DNA of 64,000 nucleotides from Scilla litardierei (taxonomy: Eukaryota > Streptophyta > Magnoliopsida > Asparagales > Asparagaceae): NCBI GenBank assembly GCA_030789695.1, contig CM061141.1, positions 201,489,600 through 201,553,599 on the forward strand. The letters are read 5' to 3'. Below are positions 32,901-44,069 of the stretch, one piece after another (within the stretch, counting starts at the first letter, position 1; every line of letters starts with the position of its first letter). The translations under genes were made by a program, and so were the position numbers. Under the pieces are notes generated by a model. The model made no database searches and had not been told where the DNA came from. It saw nothing but the letters and a program-made list of their open reading frames with translations.

Positions 32901-35105
32901 GGTAATTTGGGCCGTCATGCGCATGGGTGTAAACTGCTCCACACTTGTGCCTTTGCCCGCACACGACGCGCACGACGGGGGTAATTTTGCCCGTCGTGCG
33001 CGCGGATGGAAATTGCTCGACACTTGTGCGTTTAACCCCCGCGGACGACGCGCACGACGGGGGTTATTTTGCCCGTCGTGCGCGCGGATGGAAATTGCTG
33101 CACACTTGTTCGTTTTAACCCCCGCGGACGACGGGGTTAATTATGTCCGTCGTGCGCGCGGATGGAAATTGCCTTACAGATTGCGTTTTCCCCATCGCGC
33201 ACGACGGGGGTAATTTGGCCCGTCGTGCGCACGGCTGTAAATTGCCCCACACTTGTGCGTTTTCCCGCACACTACGCGCACGACGGGGGTTATTTTGCCA
33301 GTCGTGCGCGCGGATGGAAATTGCTGCACATTTGTGCCGTTGTGCGTTTTAACACCCGCGGACGATGGGGTTAATTTTGTCCGTCGTGCGCTCGGATGGA
33401 AATTGCTCCACACTAGGCGTTTTAACCCACGCGCACGACGGGGGTAAGTTTGCCCGTCGTGCGCGCGGATGGAAATTGCTTTACAGATTGCGTTTTCCCC
33501 CTCGCGCACGACGGGGGTAATTTGGCCCGTCGTGCGCACGGCTGTAAATTGCTCCACACTTGTGTGTTTGCCCGCACACGACGCGCACGACGGGGGTTAT
33601 TTTGCCCGTCGTGCGTGCGGATGGAAATTGCTCGACACTTGTGCGTTTTAACCCCCGCGGACGACGCGCCCGACGGGGGTTATTTTGCCCGTCGTGCGCG
33701 CGGATGGAATTTGCTGCACACTTGTTCGTTTTAACCCCCGCGGACGACGGGATTAATTATGTCCGTCGTGCGCTCGGATGGAAATTGCTCCACACTAGGC
33801 GTTTTAACCCACGCGCACGACGGGGTAAGTTTGCCCGTCGTGCGCGCGGATGGAAATTGCTTTACAGATTGCGTTTTCCCCCTCGCGCACGACGGGGGTA
33901 ATTTGGCCCGTCGTGCGCACGGCTGTAAACTGCTCCACACTTGTGCGTTTTCCCGCACACGACGCGCACGACGGGGGTAATTTTGCCCGTCGTTCGCGCG
34001 GATGAAAATTGCTCGACACTTGTGCGTTTTAACCCCCGCGGACGACGTGCACGACGGGGGTTGTTTTGCCCATCGTGCGCGCGGATGGAAATTGCTTCAC
34101 ACAGTAGGCGTTTTAACCCCCGCGCACGACGGGGTTAATTTTGCCCGTCGTGCGCTCGGATGGAAATTGCTGCACACTAGGCGTTTTAACTCACGCGCAC
34201 GATGGGGGTAAGTTTGCCCGTCGTGCGCGCGGATGTGAATTTCTTCACACTAGGCGTTTTAACCCCCGCGGACGACGGGGTTAATTTTGCCCGTCGTGCG
34301 ATCGGATGGAAATTTCTGCACACTAGGCGTTTTAACCCACGCGCACGACGGGGTAATGTTGCCCGTCGTGCGCGCGGATGGAAATTTCTTTACAGATTGC
34401 ATTTTACCCCTCGCGCACGACGGGGGTAATTTGGCCCATCGTGCGCACGGCTGTAAACTGCTCCATACTTGTGCGTTTGCCCGCACACGACGCGCACGAC
34501 GGGGGTAATTTTGCCCGTCGTGCGCGCGGATGGAAATTGCTCGACACTTGTGCGTTTTAACCCCCGCGGACGACGCGCACGACGGGGGTTATTTTGCCCG
34601 TCGTGCGCGCGGATGGAATTTGCTTCACACAGTAGGCGTTTTAACCCCCGCGCACGACGGGGTTAATTTTGCCCGTCGTGCGCTCAGATGGAAATTGCTG
34701 CACATTAGGCGTTTTAACTCACGCGCACGACGGGGGTAAGTTTGCCCGTCATGCGCGTGGATGTGAATTTCTTCACCCTAGGCGTTTTAATCCCCGCGGA
34801 CGACGGGGTTAATTTTGCCCGTCGTGCGATCGGATGGAAATTTCTGCACACTAGGCGTTTTAACCCACGCGCACGACGTGGGTAATGTTACCCGTCGTGC
34901 GCGCGGATGTGAATTTCTTCACACTAGGCGTTTTAACCCCTGCGAACGACGGGGTTTATTTTGCACGTCGTGCGCACGGATGGAAATTTCTTTACACGTT
35001 GCGTTTTCCCCCTCGCGCACGACGGGGGTAATTTTGCCCGTCGTGCGCACGGTTGGTAACTTCTCAACACTTGTGCGTTTTAATCCCACGCCGCGCACGA
35101 CGCAT
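26988..35105. repeat. Satellite array, about 75-bp hairpin monomers, 8.1 kb, higher-order structure
   Basis: Roughly 105-110 head-to-tail monomers of 73-80 bp. The core is CGCGCACGACGGG, a 10-bp AT-rich loop such as GGTAATTTTG, then CCCGTCGTGCGCG, so each monomer has 13-bp perfect arms. The linker is GGATGGAAATTGCT plus CACACTTGTGCGTTT or CACACTAGGCGTTTT. Measured spacings at the left end are 74, 73, 73, 79, 74, 73, 79. Four linker types cycle with a 307-bp period, and 528-bp (7-mer) and 616-bp periods occur at 31.2-34.7 kb. CACGCGC occurs in monomers with CCCACGCGCACGACGG. It is CpG-dense. The open frames across the array are by-products of GC-rich repetition. Confidence 0.95.
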
Positions 35106-35199
35106 AGGCTGTAGCGCGTTGTTCGCGGGGAGTAATATACTCCGTTCTGGGTCGACGCGCACAACGGTGCCGTATAGTGTAAACTATTTCTTTGAAAAG

Positions 35200-35340
35200 G
35201 ATATAAAGGGCGGGATGGTAATTGCACCAATAGTTCTAAAAAGTTGCTTTCATAGGGGCTATAAGGGCGGGATGGTAATTGCCCCAAAAGTTCCGGGCGC
35301 GTAAGGGCCCGTTGGTAATTGCACCAAAAGTTCCTCATGT
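35200..35340. repeat. Three imperfect direct repeats around GGATGGTAATTGC
   Basis: GGGCGGGATGGTAATTGCAC, GGGCGGGATGGTAATTGCCC and CCGTTGGTAATTGCACC each precede AAA(A/T)GTTC at about 60-bp spacing. The last also forms the outer edge of the hairpin below. Confidence 0.7.
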
Positions 35341-35435
35341 TCCGCTTTTAACAACAGCCGTGGGATCGGATCGGACGGTCAGGAGGGGTCGAGCGCAGGA
35401 ATCCCATCTGAGCACGACCTCAGGCGCATTTTACC

Positions 35436-35484
<49 letters not shown>

Positions 35485-35596
35485 GTAAAATGCGCCTGCG
35501 CTCAAGCTCAGATGGAATTCCTGCGCTCGACCCCTCCCTACCGTCCGATTCGATTTGCGATCATGGTAATATCTGACCTTTTGGTGCAATTACCAA
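35310..35596. repeat. Long inverted repeat with an (AT)n core
   Basis: Outer arms GGTAATTGCACCAAAAG (35311) and CTTTTGGTGCAATTACC (35579). Inner arms contain GACGGTCAGGAGGGGTCGAG, CGCAGGAATCCCATCTGAG and GGCGCATTTTACCCA, answered by GGGTAAAATGCGCCTG, CTCAGATGGAATTCCTGCG and CTCGACCCCTCCCTACCGTC. About 45 bp of alternating AT lie at the centre (35436-35481). It may be a palindromic MITE and is cruciform-prone. Confidence 0.9.
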
Positions 35597-35599
35597 AAT

Positions 35600-36414
35600 G
35601 CCCTTTAAGCGCTTTTCAACGCGACTCTATACTAACTTACCTTTAAGCCCTTTTGTACTAAAATACAATCACCACCATTTCTTTTTGCTCACTCCCGCGC
35701 AAAACGCCGAAGCTGGGAGTAGATCCCCAGTTTTGCACTAGGTCTTCGAGTTCAACAGCCCATGCCTAAGATCGCCCCCAAATCCCGGCCACGCTCGTTG
35801 ATTCCCCTCCTACTCTCTGCCATCGAGGTAAGGATCGTCATCCCTAATTTGTTGGACGTCTCATATTGCTCAACGCGCACAACGAGATAAATATTTGAAG
35901 GGTTTTGCATGGTGAGTAAATTTCTAACCTTTGGACGATTAGCGCAGGAAATTCCCCTCCGCACACAACGGGCTAAATTTTTGTATCGTTTTGTGCGGTG
36001 AGTAATATCCAAACTAGCGATGGGTTGCGACGGGAATTACTCTCCGCGCAAAACGATTCAAATATTTATCCCGTTATGCGCGTTGAGCAATATGAGATTT
36101 CCATAAAACTTAATGAAGCCGCTCATATAGCACACCAACATAGAGCGAATGGCGTACATAATAATGCCCACCGCGTAAAACGGGTGATATGTTTGATTTT
36201 TTGATGTATATGATCTGTTCATCAAATATGATGGTAACAATTAGATCAAATTGAAAAAGAATAGCTATAATACGCAAGGTTTTAACATGATTAGTAATAG
36301 TAGTGTGGTTTCAACTAACAAGCTGATGATAATCTACTGCTACTTCGATAGACATATATAGTAGTCATGCTGCGTCAATATTACTGATATTTTTACTTGT
36401 TTCTGATGTAGAAA
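35600..36414. other. Spacer with palindrome words, probable 5' region of a FAR1-related relic
   Basis: Words such as TTGCTCAACGCGCACAACG (35874), CTCCGCACACAACGGGC (35957) and the inverse GTTATGCGCGTTGAGCAATA (36072) occur. The stretch ends TTTCTGATGTAG, a plausible splice acceptor before the small frame at 36415. Confidence 0.45.
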
Positions 36415-36573
36415 ATGAAAATCGAAGAGAGTGAACCCTTTGTGCATGATCAAGAGATGCCAAATGAGATTGAAGCTGAAAATGACAGTGCAAACAACGT
36501 ATATAAAGAGGATAGGCATAGTGATAATGAAAAAGGCAGCCCACATAAATTGAATGGCCGTACAATCTGCTGA
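36415..36573 (+). pseudogene. Short acidic frame, possible N-terminus of the split FAR1-related gene
   Basis: A 52-codon frame (MKIEESEPFVHDQEMPNEI ... EKGSPHKLNG) after a possible acceptor. The acidic, low-complexity composition fits the region ahead of the DNA-binding domain in FAR1-related proteins, and the C-terminal part of such a protein resumes at 51440 beyond the retrotransposons on the same strand. The composition is not diagnostic. Confidence 0.3.
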
Positions 36574-36712
36574 AAGCAAACACACTTCATATAAATTGTG
36601 TATGCGGGGTGTGTGCGGAGAAGTGGAGACAGAGGTGGGGGAATAGGTGCAGTGGTGGTGTGAACGATGGGTAGAGTGTCGGTGGAGGTGGGTGGTGGTG
36701 GAAGTACGGCGA

Positions 36713-38561
36713 TCAAAGCGGTGGTAGAAGGGATAGAAATGGGGGGAGAAGACGTGATGGTGACGGTAGTGGGTGGCGGTCGGAGAGATTTGGAGCGCAC
36801 CGGCAATTTCTTACGGCGCACATATGAAGTGACGGTGGAGGAGGGAGGAGGTGGTGTGGGGGCGACGGAAGTGGTCGTGAGAGGAGAAGTGGATACCGGG
36901 ATGGGAATAGATGTGGGTGGGGGGATGATCGCCTAGGTGGGGGTGGGGGAGATGGTGTTGGTGGTGGTGGTCCGTGGAGGTGAGTGAGAAGGCGAAGAAT
37001 GGCGGCCACGTTCCTATCAAGTGCGAGGAAGCGTGGGCGAGTGAGAAAGGAGGACGGTGTTGGGTCCGAGGGGGCAGAGGACATGGCAAGATTACGGAGG
37101 GCTGCGACCTCCCTCTCGAGAGCAAGACGGGCAGAGACCTGGCGGCAACTGAAGGAAGTGGACTGATGTGAGCCAGAAGTGGTGCCGACAGGTGATGTGG
37201 AAGTAGTGCCGGCGGCAGTGGTCATGCCGGCACTGGACACAAGTCCAGAGATGGCCGCAAAAAGGTGCTCAGAAGTGATGGGGCCAGGAGAAGAAACAGG
37301 GTGACTCGAGCCAGCCCCAATATCTCCCCGGGATATAGGAATATCCTGCTCGCCTAAGTGGGCGGCAGGGGAAGGTGGTCTGCGTGCGTCCGGGGGAAAG
37401 AAAGGAAGGTGCAACCCCGCTAGAAACTCGGGATCGGGCGGAAAAGTCCAATCCGCCACTAAAGCTATGGTCATCTGAGCGGGGTTGGGGAGAATGGTGT
37501 AGGGGCGAGGGGGTGGCCATAATTGAATTCGAAACGACCATCGGGGCGGGGCCTAATCATATGAATGTGTCGCAGGACGTCAAGATCTAGACATGAGGGT
37601 CCTGCGGCAGTAGGAAGATTTTGGGGATGGGAATGTTAAACTGGGGGGAAGAAACAATAATAGTTATAATGCCCCCACAACAGATCTTGCCCTTCTCGGC
37701 CCTGCTAATCTCGAGAAGCTTATAAACAAGCCAATCACCGGCATGGACAGGGATAGTCGGGGCCCTAAAGCTAACTCCATCATCATCACGAACAAAGGGG
37801 AAAGTCATGGCCCAGAGAATAAAAAGATCGGGGATAGTCATGGTGCCTGACTCATCTTGCGGCAAAAATGCAGAGGATATGATCCTATGGGCCAGACGAA
37901 ATATGGGATGGATGATGGAGGAGGCATTGGCCTTACCACGGGGATAGCGACGGAGTATGGTGAGGCAGAACCAAAAGTTATCGACGTCAAATTCCGGGGG
38001 ATATCCGTAGTGTCGGATAACGTCATTCCCAAGAATAGGGAAACCAAATATATAACAGATGATTTCCAGGTTGGTGCGGATGGTTTGGTTACGCACCCGG
38101 AAAGTGACGGTCGACCCCGACTCACAAACGAGGGAGGAAAGGAATTCTAGGGTGAGTGGCGGGTAGGATACCGCAGAGACATTCAGGAAGGCCAACCAAC
38201 CTAGGTTAGCAAAAAGAGTCTTGACCTCGGTGAAGACACCGAGGTCGACGAGTGATTGGGTGTGGGCAAACTTGGTTGATAGATGCCCCCGAGTATCTAG
38301 TCTGTGGTAGAAGTCTTTCTGCTCTTGGTTCCTAAATAGGTACCCATGCGGGCCCAACATGGGGTCCACATGGGGGATGATAGGCGGGGGAGGGGCAAGT
38401 GTCAGTTCACGTGTGTGGGGAGGCAGACGTGTTTGTTTACATCTCTTTCGAGACGGTTCCTCCTCCCGTAAGATACCCTTCCCTTTATCTCTCTCCCGGG
38501 CCATGTGTGCGTGTGGGTGATGCAAATGAGTGCAAAATACTATTGAAGCACACACACACAC
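36713..38561 (-). pseudogene. Athila-type 3' ORF, copy A
   Basis: The frame 38561-37587 (324 codons) starts MCVCASIVFCTHLHHPHA; a second in-frame start MARERDKGKGILREEEPSRK is more like a natural N-terminus. It continues with FYHRLDTRGHLSTKFAHTQ and VRNQTIRTNLEIICYIFGFP, the pattern of the plant ATHILA ORF-1/putative plant transposon protein family, whose function is unknown. After a stop following PQDPHV, the sequence resumes in another frame (MIRPRPDG region) and then a Pro/Ser-rich tail (37474-36713). Copy B has the same break, so it is ancestral or marks a real end. No signal peptide or membrane segment was seen. Confidence 0.7.
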
Positions 38562-38771
38562 GAATAACCAAGCAAATTAAATATCTAGGGTAAAAATTGA
38601 AATTTGAGAAGTGGAGCGAAGTTACCTCGTAGAAATTCGAGTTCCTCGCTTGTAGATGACCCAATGTCGTGCAATGGGAGAAGTGTGGAGCCGCGGCACT
38701 CTTTTTCAGCAAAAAATTTGAAAGTGGGGGTGTGTGTTGGGAATTAGGGCTAGAAAATGCGAAATATGTAG

Positions 38772-38773
<2 letters not shown>

Positions 38774-38807
<34 letters not shown>
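38774..38807. repeat. (GA)n microsatellite
   Basis: About 17 GA units in the leader between the internal TATA box and the Athila-type ORF of copy A. It is absent from the equivalent place in copy B, so it expanded in A or contracted in B. Confidence 0.95.
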
Positions 38808-38810
<3 letters not shown>

Positions 38811-38947
38811 AAGGGGGAGGTGGAGAGAGAGGCTAATGGAGGAGTGGAGGAAGTGGGAGGGGAGTTTTCGGCCGTTGGGAGAAGTTGGAAGTCGAAACAA
38901 CGGCGAAGAGGGCGATCGGGCGAAGGGCTGTGAACGGGTGGGTCGGG

Positions 38948-39320
38948 GGATATTTATAGACTTTAAGTCGAACCGATCGGGTGATAAGTCACCCGATCGG
39001 TTGACTTTAGTTCGGAATTTTTGGCTGAAAAAGTGCTACAGGCGAACCGGTTGGGTGATAACTCACCCGATCGGTTGGCCGCTCCACAGATTTTCCCAAA
39101 AGTTTAGGGTTTCTCACCCGGTCCCTCAACCGGTCTCGCTTCTTGTCACCCGGTCGGTTGACAAATCCCTGAAATTTTCCCGAGAGTTTCCCCAGGTCAC
39201 CCGGTCTGCCAACCGGTCTCTTCTTTCTCCACCCGGTCGGTTCATTTAGTTACTGATACGGCTGTTAGCTCATACATCCCAACCGATCGGGTGAGTTATC
39301 ACCCGATCGATTGGGGCCTT
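38948..39320 (-). promoter_or_regulatory. Putative internal promoter: palindrome cluster plus TATA box, copy A
   Basis: On the minus strand, palindromes of the type AACCGATCGGGTGA...TCACCCGATCGGTT and half-sites CACCCGGTCGGTTGAC (39320-38965) are followed by CTATAAATATCC (TATA at 38951-38959), then about 390 bases of leader to the Athila-type ORF. The same motif set precedes a TATA box in the LTRs. The W-box core TTGAC is part of many half-sites. Confidence 0.6.
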
Positions 39321-39508
39321 GTTTTCTGCAAAACCCAAAAATCGCCTAAGTTCCACGACGGAAGTTCTTGCGGATGGATTTATTTATAAAAATAGATAAA
39401 ATAAAGTTGAAAATAATCCTAAAAATTGAAACAAAAGTTTAGAGCATGGGTTGCCACCCATGAAGCGCTTTTGTTTAACGTCGTTAGCTCGACGCCCGTT
39501 GATGATGT

Positions 39509-40881
39509 TCATGGTGGGCGATACGGGTGATGCCCAAAATCCGGCATCTCTTCAACTCCAGAGCTTGTGGCTATTGGTGTAGTCGGCGGCTGTAAGAAGA
39601 TTTGCTCAACTACCCTCCCTTTGTCGACAGGATCCGGGGGCTTCTCCCTCAAATTGGCGTCTACTGCCATCTTTTTCAGGATCCGGACCTCATCACCGGT
39701 GAGGTCCATGGGTTCTTTCCCTTTTCTCCTCGTAGGAGGAGACTTAGGGAATCCGGGAGGGGTCACACTTCGCGCGACCGCCTCATTAGCAACTTCATTC
39801 TTTGGGGAGCCAACTTGCTCTCCAAGGTCCCCTAAGCTATCAGGGGGATTCCTCGAGAGTACTTCCCAGGAACTTGTTTCAACAGCTCTATCTTCTTCGT
39901 TCTCCAGCATACTGATACTAGGGTCGTCCGGGGGTTTGGATGCTTCATCGACAAGCCTAAGTCAAATTCGACTCTTTCTTGGCCCACATTGAGGGAAAGC
40001 TTCCCATTCTTCACGTCTATCAAAACTCCGGCGGTTGCCATAAAGGGCCGTCCAAGGATAATTGGGGTATGCTTGTCTTCCGACATGTCCATCACCACAA
40101 AATCAACCGGTACTTGTACTCCTCTCACATCGACGGGAAGGTCATCCACTACTCCCACCGGGTACTTGACCGAACGGTCAGCAAGTTCTAATGTCATGCC
40201 GGTGGGCTCTAAGTCTCCCATCCCTATTCTCTTGTACAGCGATAGGGGCATTAAGCTGACGCTCGCTCCTAGATCGACGAGCGCCCTTTGGATTTGCACT
40301 TCCCCAATAGAGCAAGGGATGGAGAAACTTCCTGGGTCCTTGAGCTTGGGCGGATTTGCGCGCTGAATAAGGGCGCTGCACTCCGCCGTTAACACGACCT
40401 TCTCTTTTCTAGATCCCCGAGTCACCAAGTCTTTCAGAAATTTGGCATATGAGGGGATTGTCTCGATGGCCTCGAGGAAGGGGATTTGTAAGCTCAGATC
40501 TTTCACCATGGCGAAGAATTTGCCATACTTCTCATCGATTTTGGCTTTGGCAAGCCGTTGTGGGAAAGGCACAACGGGCTTCAATACTCTTAGGTTCCCT
40601 TCCTCATCCTTTTTCTTCTCCTCTCTCTGAACTCCCTCCGGAGTAGTTGGCTTGGGCGACGAAGCACCGTCGCCATTTAATTTCTCAGTTGGTCGTTCCA
40701 CGACCAACGGTGCTTCCGGTCCTTTTGGGGGCTCTCTCGTAGGTATTTGCGTTCCGCTCCTCAAGACGATGGCAGACACGTTATCATGCTCATGCGTGAG
40801 TGCCAAGGTCTGATTTACCACCCTCGGGTTCACCTCAGGCTGTGGCGGTAATAAATTCTGCGGTCTCTGAAGGTTCGCCAC
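39509..40881 (-). pseudogene. Retroviral-type aspartic protease region, copy A
   Basis: The frame 40881-39832 runs from a Pro/Glu-rich linker (VVNQTLALTHEHDNVSAIVL) through PYAKF-type sequence to the protease: ALVDLGASVSLMPLSLYKRI (catalytic Asp in DLGAS; DSGA/DTGA is usual) and later IILGRPFMATAG (the conserved hydrophobic-G motif). The protease processes the gag-pol polyprotein. A one-base deletion in a C run near 39932 shifts the C-terminal tail to the frame 39910-39509. Copy B is intact at this point. Confidence 0.85.
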
Positions 40882-41016
40882 TTACAACCCCAGCTGGGTC
40901 ACCTGATCAGTGAGGACTCTTTGTCCCATCTACAGCTTCAGATTTATCTTCTCCTGATTGGCGATGTATTGAGTCAGGAGGGACTCAACCGGAGAAATGG
41001 CCCTCTGCTGGCCGTA

Positions 41017-42250
41017 TTACTGCTGGGTGGGCTGCTGATTCCTAGGAGCATACTGTTGATACTGTTGTGGAGGTTGTTGCTGCTGAAATTGTTGCTGCTG
41101 AAACTGCTGCTGGGGCCTAGCCGGCTGATATATCTGCTGTTGTTGCTGAGTCAGCTGTTGATAAGGCGCTCGGTAGCTAAGGTTAGGATGATTACGGTTG
41201 TTGGGAGAGTAGGCCGGGTTAGAGCTGGTTCGTGGTGGAAAAGGCGCGTTCCCTATAGGATTGTAAAATAATGTGCTCGCCTGATCTAACGGTGGTGAGA
41301 TGTCACCACCATCGAACTCTCCAAAAACTTCGGACTCCACTGCAGTAATCTGTTGTGAACTGGCGCCACCGACGCCTACCATCAAGGCAGAGATCTGGGT
41401 CGACAGCAAATCAAACTTGCTTGACAATTTGTCGACGTCCTCAACTCTATGGATACCCCCAGATCTAGGTGTGGCTCTCTCGTCACACCACCGTTCATTG
41501 TTGGATGCCATATTTTCAAGAATCTGTCCGGCATCTTCTTCGCTTCTCGACATAAAGGACCCTCCAGCCGCAGCGTCCATGGAAGATTTTAAATCGTCCC
41601 TCAACCCATTATAAAACAGATTTATGATCTGCCACTTGGGGAGCTCATGGTGGGGACATCTTCTCTGCATCTCCTTGTATCTCGTCCAAGCTTCATGCAA
41701 GGACTCGTGGCTGGCCTGGGAGAAGGAGGAGATCTCGCTCCTCAGCTTCATGGTCTTCCCCGGAGGAAAGAAATTCGTCAGGAAAGCATTTGAGAGCTTC
41801 TCCCAGGTATTGAATGTATTCGGGTCCTTCCCCCTAATCCACAGCTTTGCTTTATCTCCAAGGAGAAGGGAAACAGCTTTAGTCGGATCGCCTCAGTTGT
41901 GACACCGTTTATCCGGAAGGTGTCACATTTCTCCAAGAAGGAGTCTAAATGCTCAATCGGGCTCTCCATGGGTGCACCTGAAAATTGATCCTGCTGGATC
42001 CACGTCACCAAAGATGGCTTAAGCTCGAAGCTTTGGGCCGTAATAGCTGGAGGACGGATGGCGGAGGTGGACTCGATTGAAGGCATCGAGTACTCCAACA
42101 GGGACTTGTGAGGCGGGGTGTTCTCCCCATGGCTTCAGGATCCTCTCTTCTTCGCTTCTCGGCGGCCAAACGCCTTAGGGTGGCGTTTATCTCTGGATCA
42201 ACGGGGATCAAGTCGTCGAGACTTCTAGAACTCATGCGCATGAAAAACAA
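41017..42250 (-). pseudogene. Athila-type gag, copy A
   Basis: Capsid polyprotein of a Ty3/gypsy element. Pieces are SLDDLIPVDPEINATLRRLA (about 42220), SFELKPSLVTWIQQDQFSGA with HLDSFLEKCDTFR, then, after a frameshift near 41860, SSFSQASHESLHEAWTRYKE, PKWQIINLFYNGLRDD and AAAGGSFMSRS, the Retrotrans_gag pattern of Athila. The C-terminus is Gln-rich with a CAG/CTG-like tract (about 41060-41150). No CCHC knuckle was seen. It is broken by the frameshift, so this copy cannot make full gag. Confidence 0.85.
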
Positions 42251-42427
42251 CAAACACCCGTGAAGCGAAAAGTGGGAAAGAAACAGATAAGATAAGAAAT
42301 AAAAATAAACATAAAAATAAAAATAAGAAAATAAAAAGGAAAAAGAAGAATGCGAAAATTATCGCGAGGTAGGGATCTGAGCTAGACACTAGGGTTCATG
42401 AAATCCTAAAATAACAAGCACGTTGCC

Positions 42428-42445
42428 TCACCGGCAACGGCGCCA
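42428..42445 (-). other. Primer-binding site, tRNA-Asp type (one mismatch), copy A
   Basis: Minus strand TGGCGCCGTTGCCGGTGA, complementary to the 3' end of plant tRNA-Asp apart from one base (GGGGA expected). It lies seven bases inside the LTR2 edge. Confidence 0.85.
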
Positions 42446-42451
42446 TAAACT

Positions 42452-44043
42452 TGACCCGCCCCCCGACGGCTGCGCGCTAGATGTGTGCAATGATATGATT
42501 GGGGGCGTGAGATTTAAATATTTGTAACCGCAAGCGCACGGAGTTGTAGTGTGGCTTGGGGGTTGAACTCAGGGAGGCGTGGATGTGCTTGTGTCAAAGA
42601 GGATCAAAATCACCCCCTGGGTGAGCTAGCCCAGATCGAATGATGGGTTGTCACGGTAAAGGAATGCAAGGTATAGACAATATGAAGGAAAAACCCGGGA
42701 GTTTGGTTTCCACCCTATCGAGCGACTCTCCCCGATACGGCCTACGGGTAGGATAGCGATCGAAATTAGGGTCTAAAGGTGAGACGTTGTCTCTGAAAGT
42801 GATACCGGCATCCCATGGGCCCAATATTCTGGTCGGTGCCCAGGATGATATGCCGGACTTCCCGGGTTCGATCAGTGGGCACTCCCGTGTCCATTAACAC
42901 TGATCGACTCCGGGAGCACTAAGCTCGCAACGATAACTCCCAACGTCTCATCCTGCCGCTCCCGCGCGCTAGGATTCGGCGTCTACGCTAAGGGCATGAG
43001 CTATGGCTAAGGAGTCAACCGCCAAGTTTATTCCCCCTTGGCCCAACGGTCAAAGGCGGTCTTTTTCCCGCCGATGACAATAAAACACCCCGTGTAACCG
43101 TTAGATTCCTAATCCCTATCGATTTCCTAGACCTATGGACGCATCGGGAAGAGCCCATGAAGGGGGTTTCGCCAAAATCCCAGATTTGTGAACCACTTAC
43201 ACATATTTAGTAAAAAGCGATCTAAACAGAAATCGACCGTAAAAATCATGATCAGACAATAGAAATGCAATGGTAGTAAAGCAATTAAGATAATACTAAA
43301 GTTTGACAAAGATCTGAAAACTTACAAAAACTGGGAAATTACAGCCGTCACAAAATGAAGAAAAAAACAAAAAATAACCAGCTCTCGAATCTGGGAAACC
43401 TACGGTTCTATATATAGAAAACGACATCACCCGATCGGTTGACAAGTCAACCGATCGGGTGAAGCGCTTCACAGATTTACAGCGCGATGAGGAACTTCAC
43501 CCGGTCATCTTCACCCGGTCGATTGAAATATGAATGTGACCGGTTGGATCTTGGTGCCGTCGGGTGAGGAGGCCGGTTGAGCTGACCGTGTCTTGGTCTT
43601 TGAGATTCAGCTACAGGTGAACCGATCGGGTGAAGGTCACCCGATCAGTTGGCAATCAGCTTCGATTTCCAGAGAGTTTGAGCTTTTGACCCGGTCACTG
43701 AACCGACCGGGTGACTTCTCTTGAGCTCTAAGCTGCATCCGGGTGGTGCACGCGTGCATCACCCGATCGGTTGAAGATGATCAATCGATCGGGTGAGGGG
43801 CAGAAATATAATATCTTCGTCGTTTGACCCCCTGGATCACGCGTGACTCCTCCCGTTGCTCCGGGGACTTGTGATATCATCGTTTTATGCCCCATATGCC
43901 AGTAAACTCCTGAAAAATACGGAAAAAAACGGAAAAGTGAAAGAAAACAAGAAAACACGAGAAAACGAATATAAGACGGCGGTAAAATATGGAAAAACAC
44001 GGAAGAAAACGTGCGTAAATATATGAAATATAAACGCACGTCA
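42452..44043 (-). repeat. LTR2 (3' LTR of copy B and 5' LTR of copy A), 1592 bp
   Basis: Begins TGACGTGCGTTTATATTTC and ends near GGGTCA on the minus strand, beside the copy B PPT and the copy A PBS. It aligns throughout with 49843-51431, by eye well above 90 percent. The U3 part holds the ACCGATCGGGTGA palindromes (43790-43430), followed by TATA box CTATATATAG at 43408-43417. Confidence 0.9.
43408..43800 (-). promoter_or_regulatory. LTR2 promoter: U3 palindromes and TATA box
   Basis: Minus-strand order is GCATCACCCGATCGGTTGAAG...TCAATCGATCGGGTGAG (inverted pair about 43757-43799), GAACCGATCGGGTGAAGGTC (43619), half-sites at 43500-43560, a tight palindrome around 43428-43462 (TCACCCGATCGGTTGAC/GTCAACCGATCGGGTGA), then CTATATATAG. 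Spacing from the last palindrome to TATA is about 15 bp. The same order occurs in LTR1 with a weaker TATA. Confidence 0.65.
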
Positions 44044-44058
44044 AAATCCCCCAAGCTG
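44044..44058 (-). other. Polypurine tract of copy B
   Basis: Minus strand AGCTTGGGGGATTT directly before the TGACGTGC start of LTR2, the expected plus-strand primer. Confidence 0.7.
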
Positions 44059-44069
44059 AACTCTTCCTC

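Noticed and set aside
26988..35105. Dozens of open frames of 60-150 codons on both strands with repeated RARRG / HDGGNFARRARGWKLL peptides
   Set aside because: They follow the satellite in several frames at once, have no consistent start and arise because the GC-rich monomer lacks stops. Not a protein family.
26988..35105. CRISPR-like appearance of palindromic repeats with regular spacing
   Set aside because: The 'spacers' are themselves repeated linker types, there are no cas genes, and the setting is a plant genome. It is a satellite.
36667..36936. Gly/Val-rich plus-strand frame (and the similar one at 44094-44492)
   Set aside because: Antisense of the Pro/Ser-rich tail of the Athila-type ORF; low complexity explains the open frame.
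37587..38561. Athila-type 3' ORF as a retroviral envelope gene
   Set aside because: No signal peptide, cleavage site or membrane segment is visible; it matches the plant ATHILA ORF family instead.
38774..38807. (GA)n as a GAGA-type regulatory site
   Set aside because: Absent at the matching position in copy B, so it is more likely a private microsatellite expansion.
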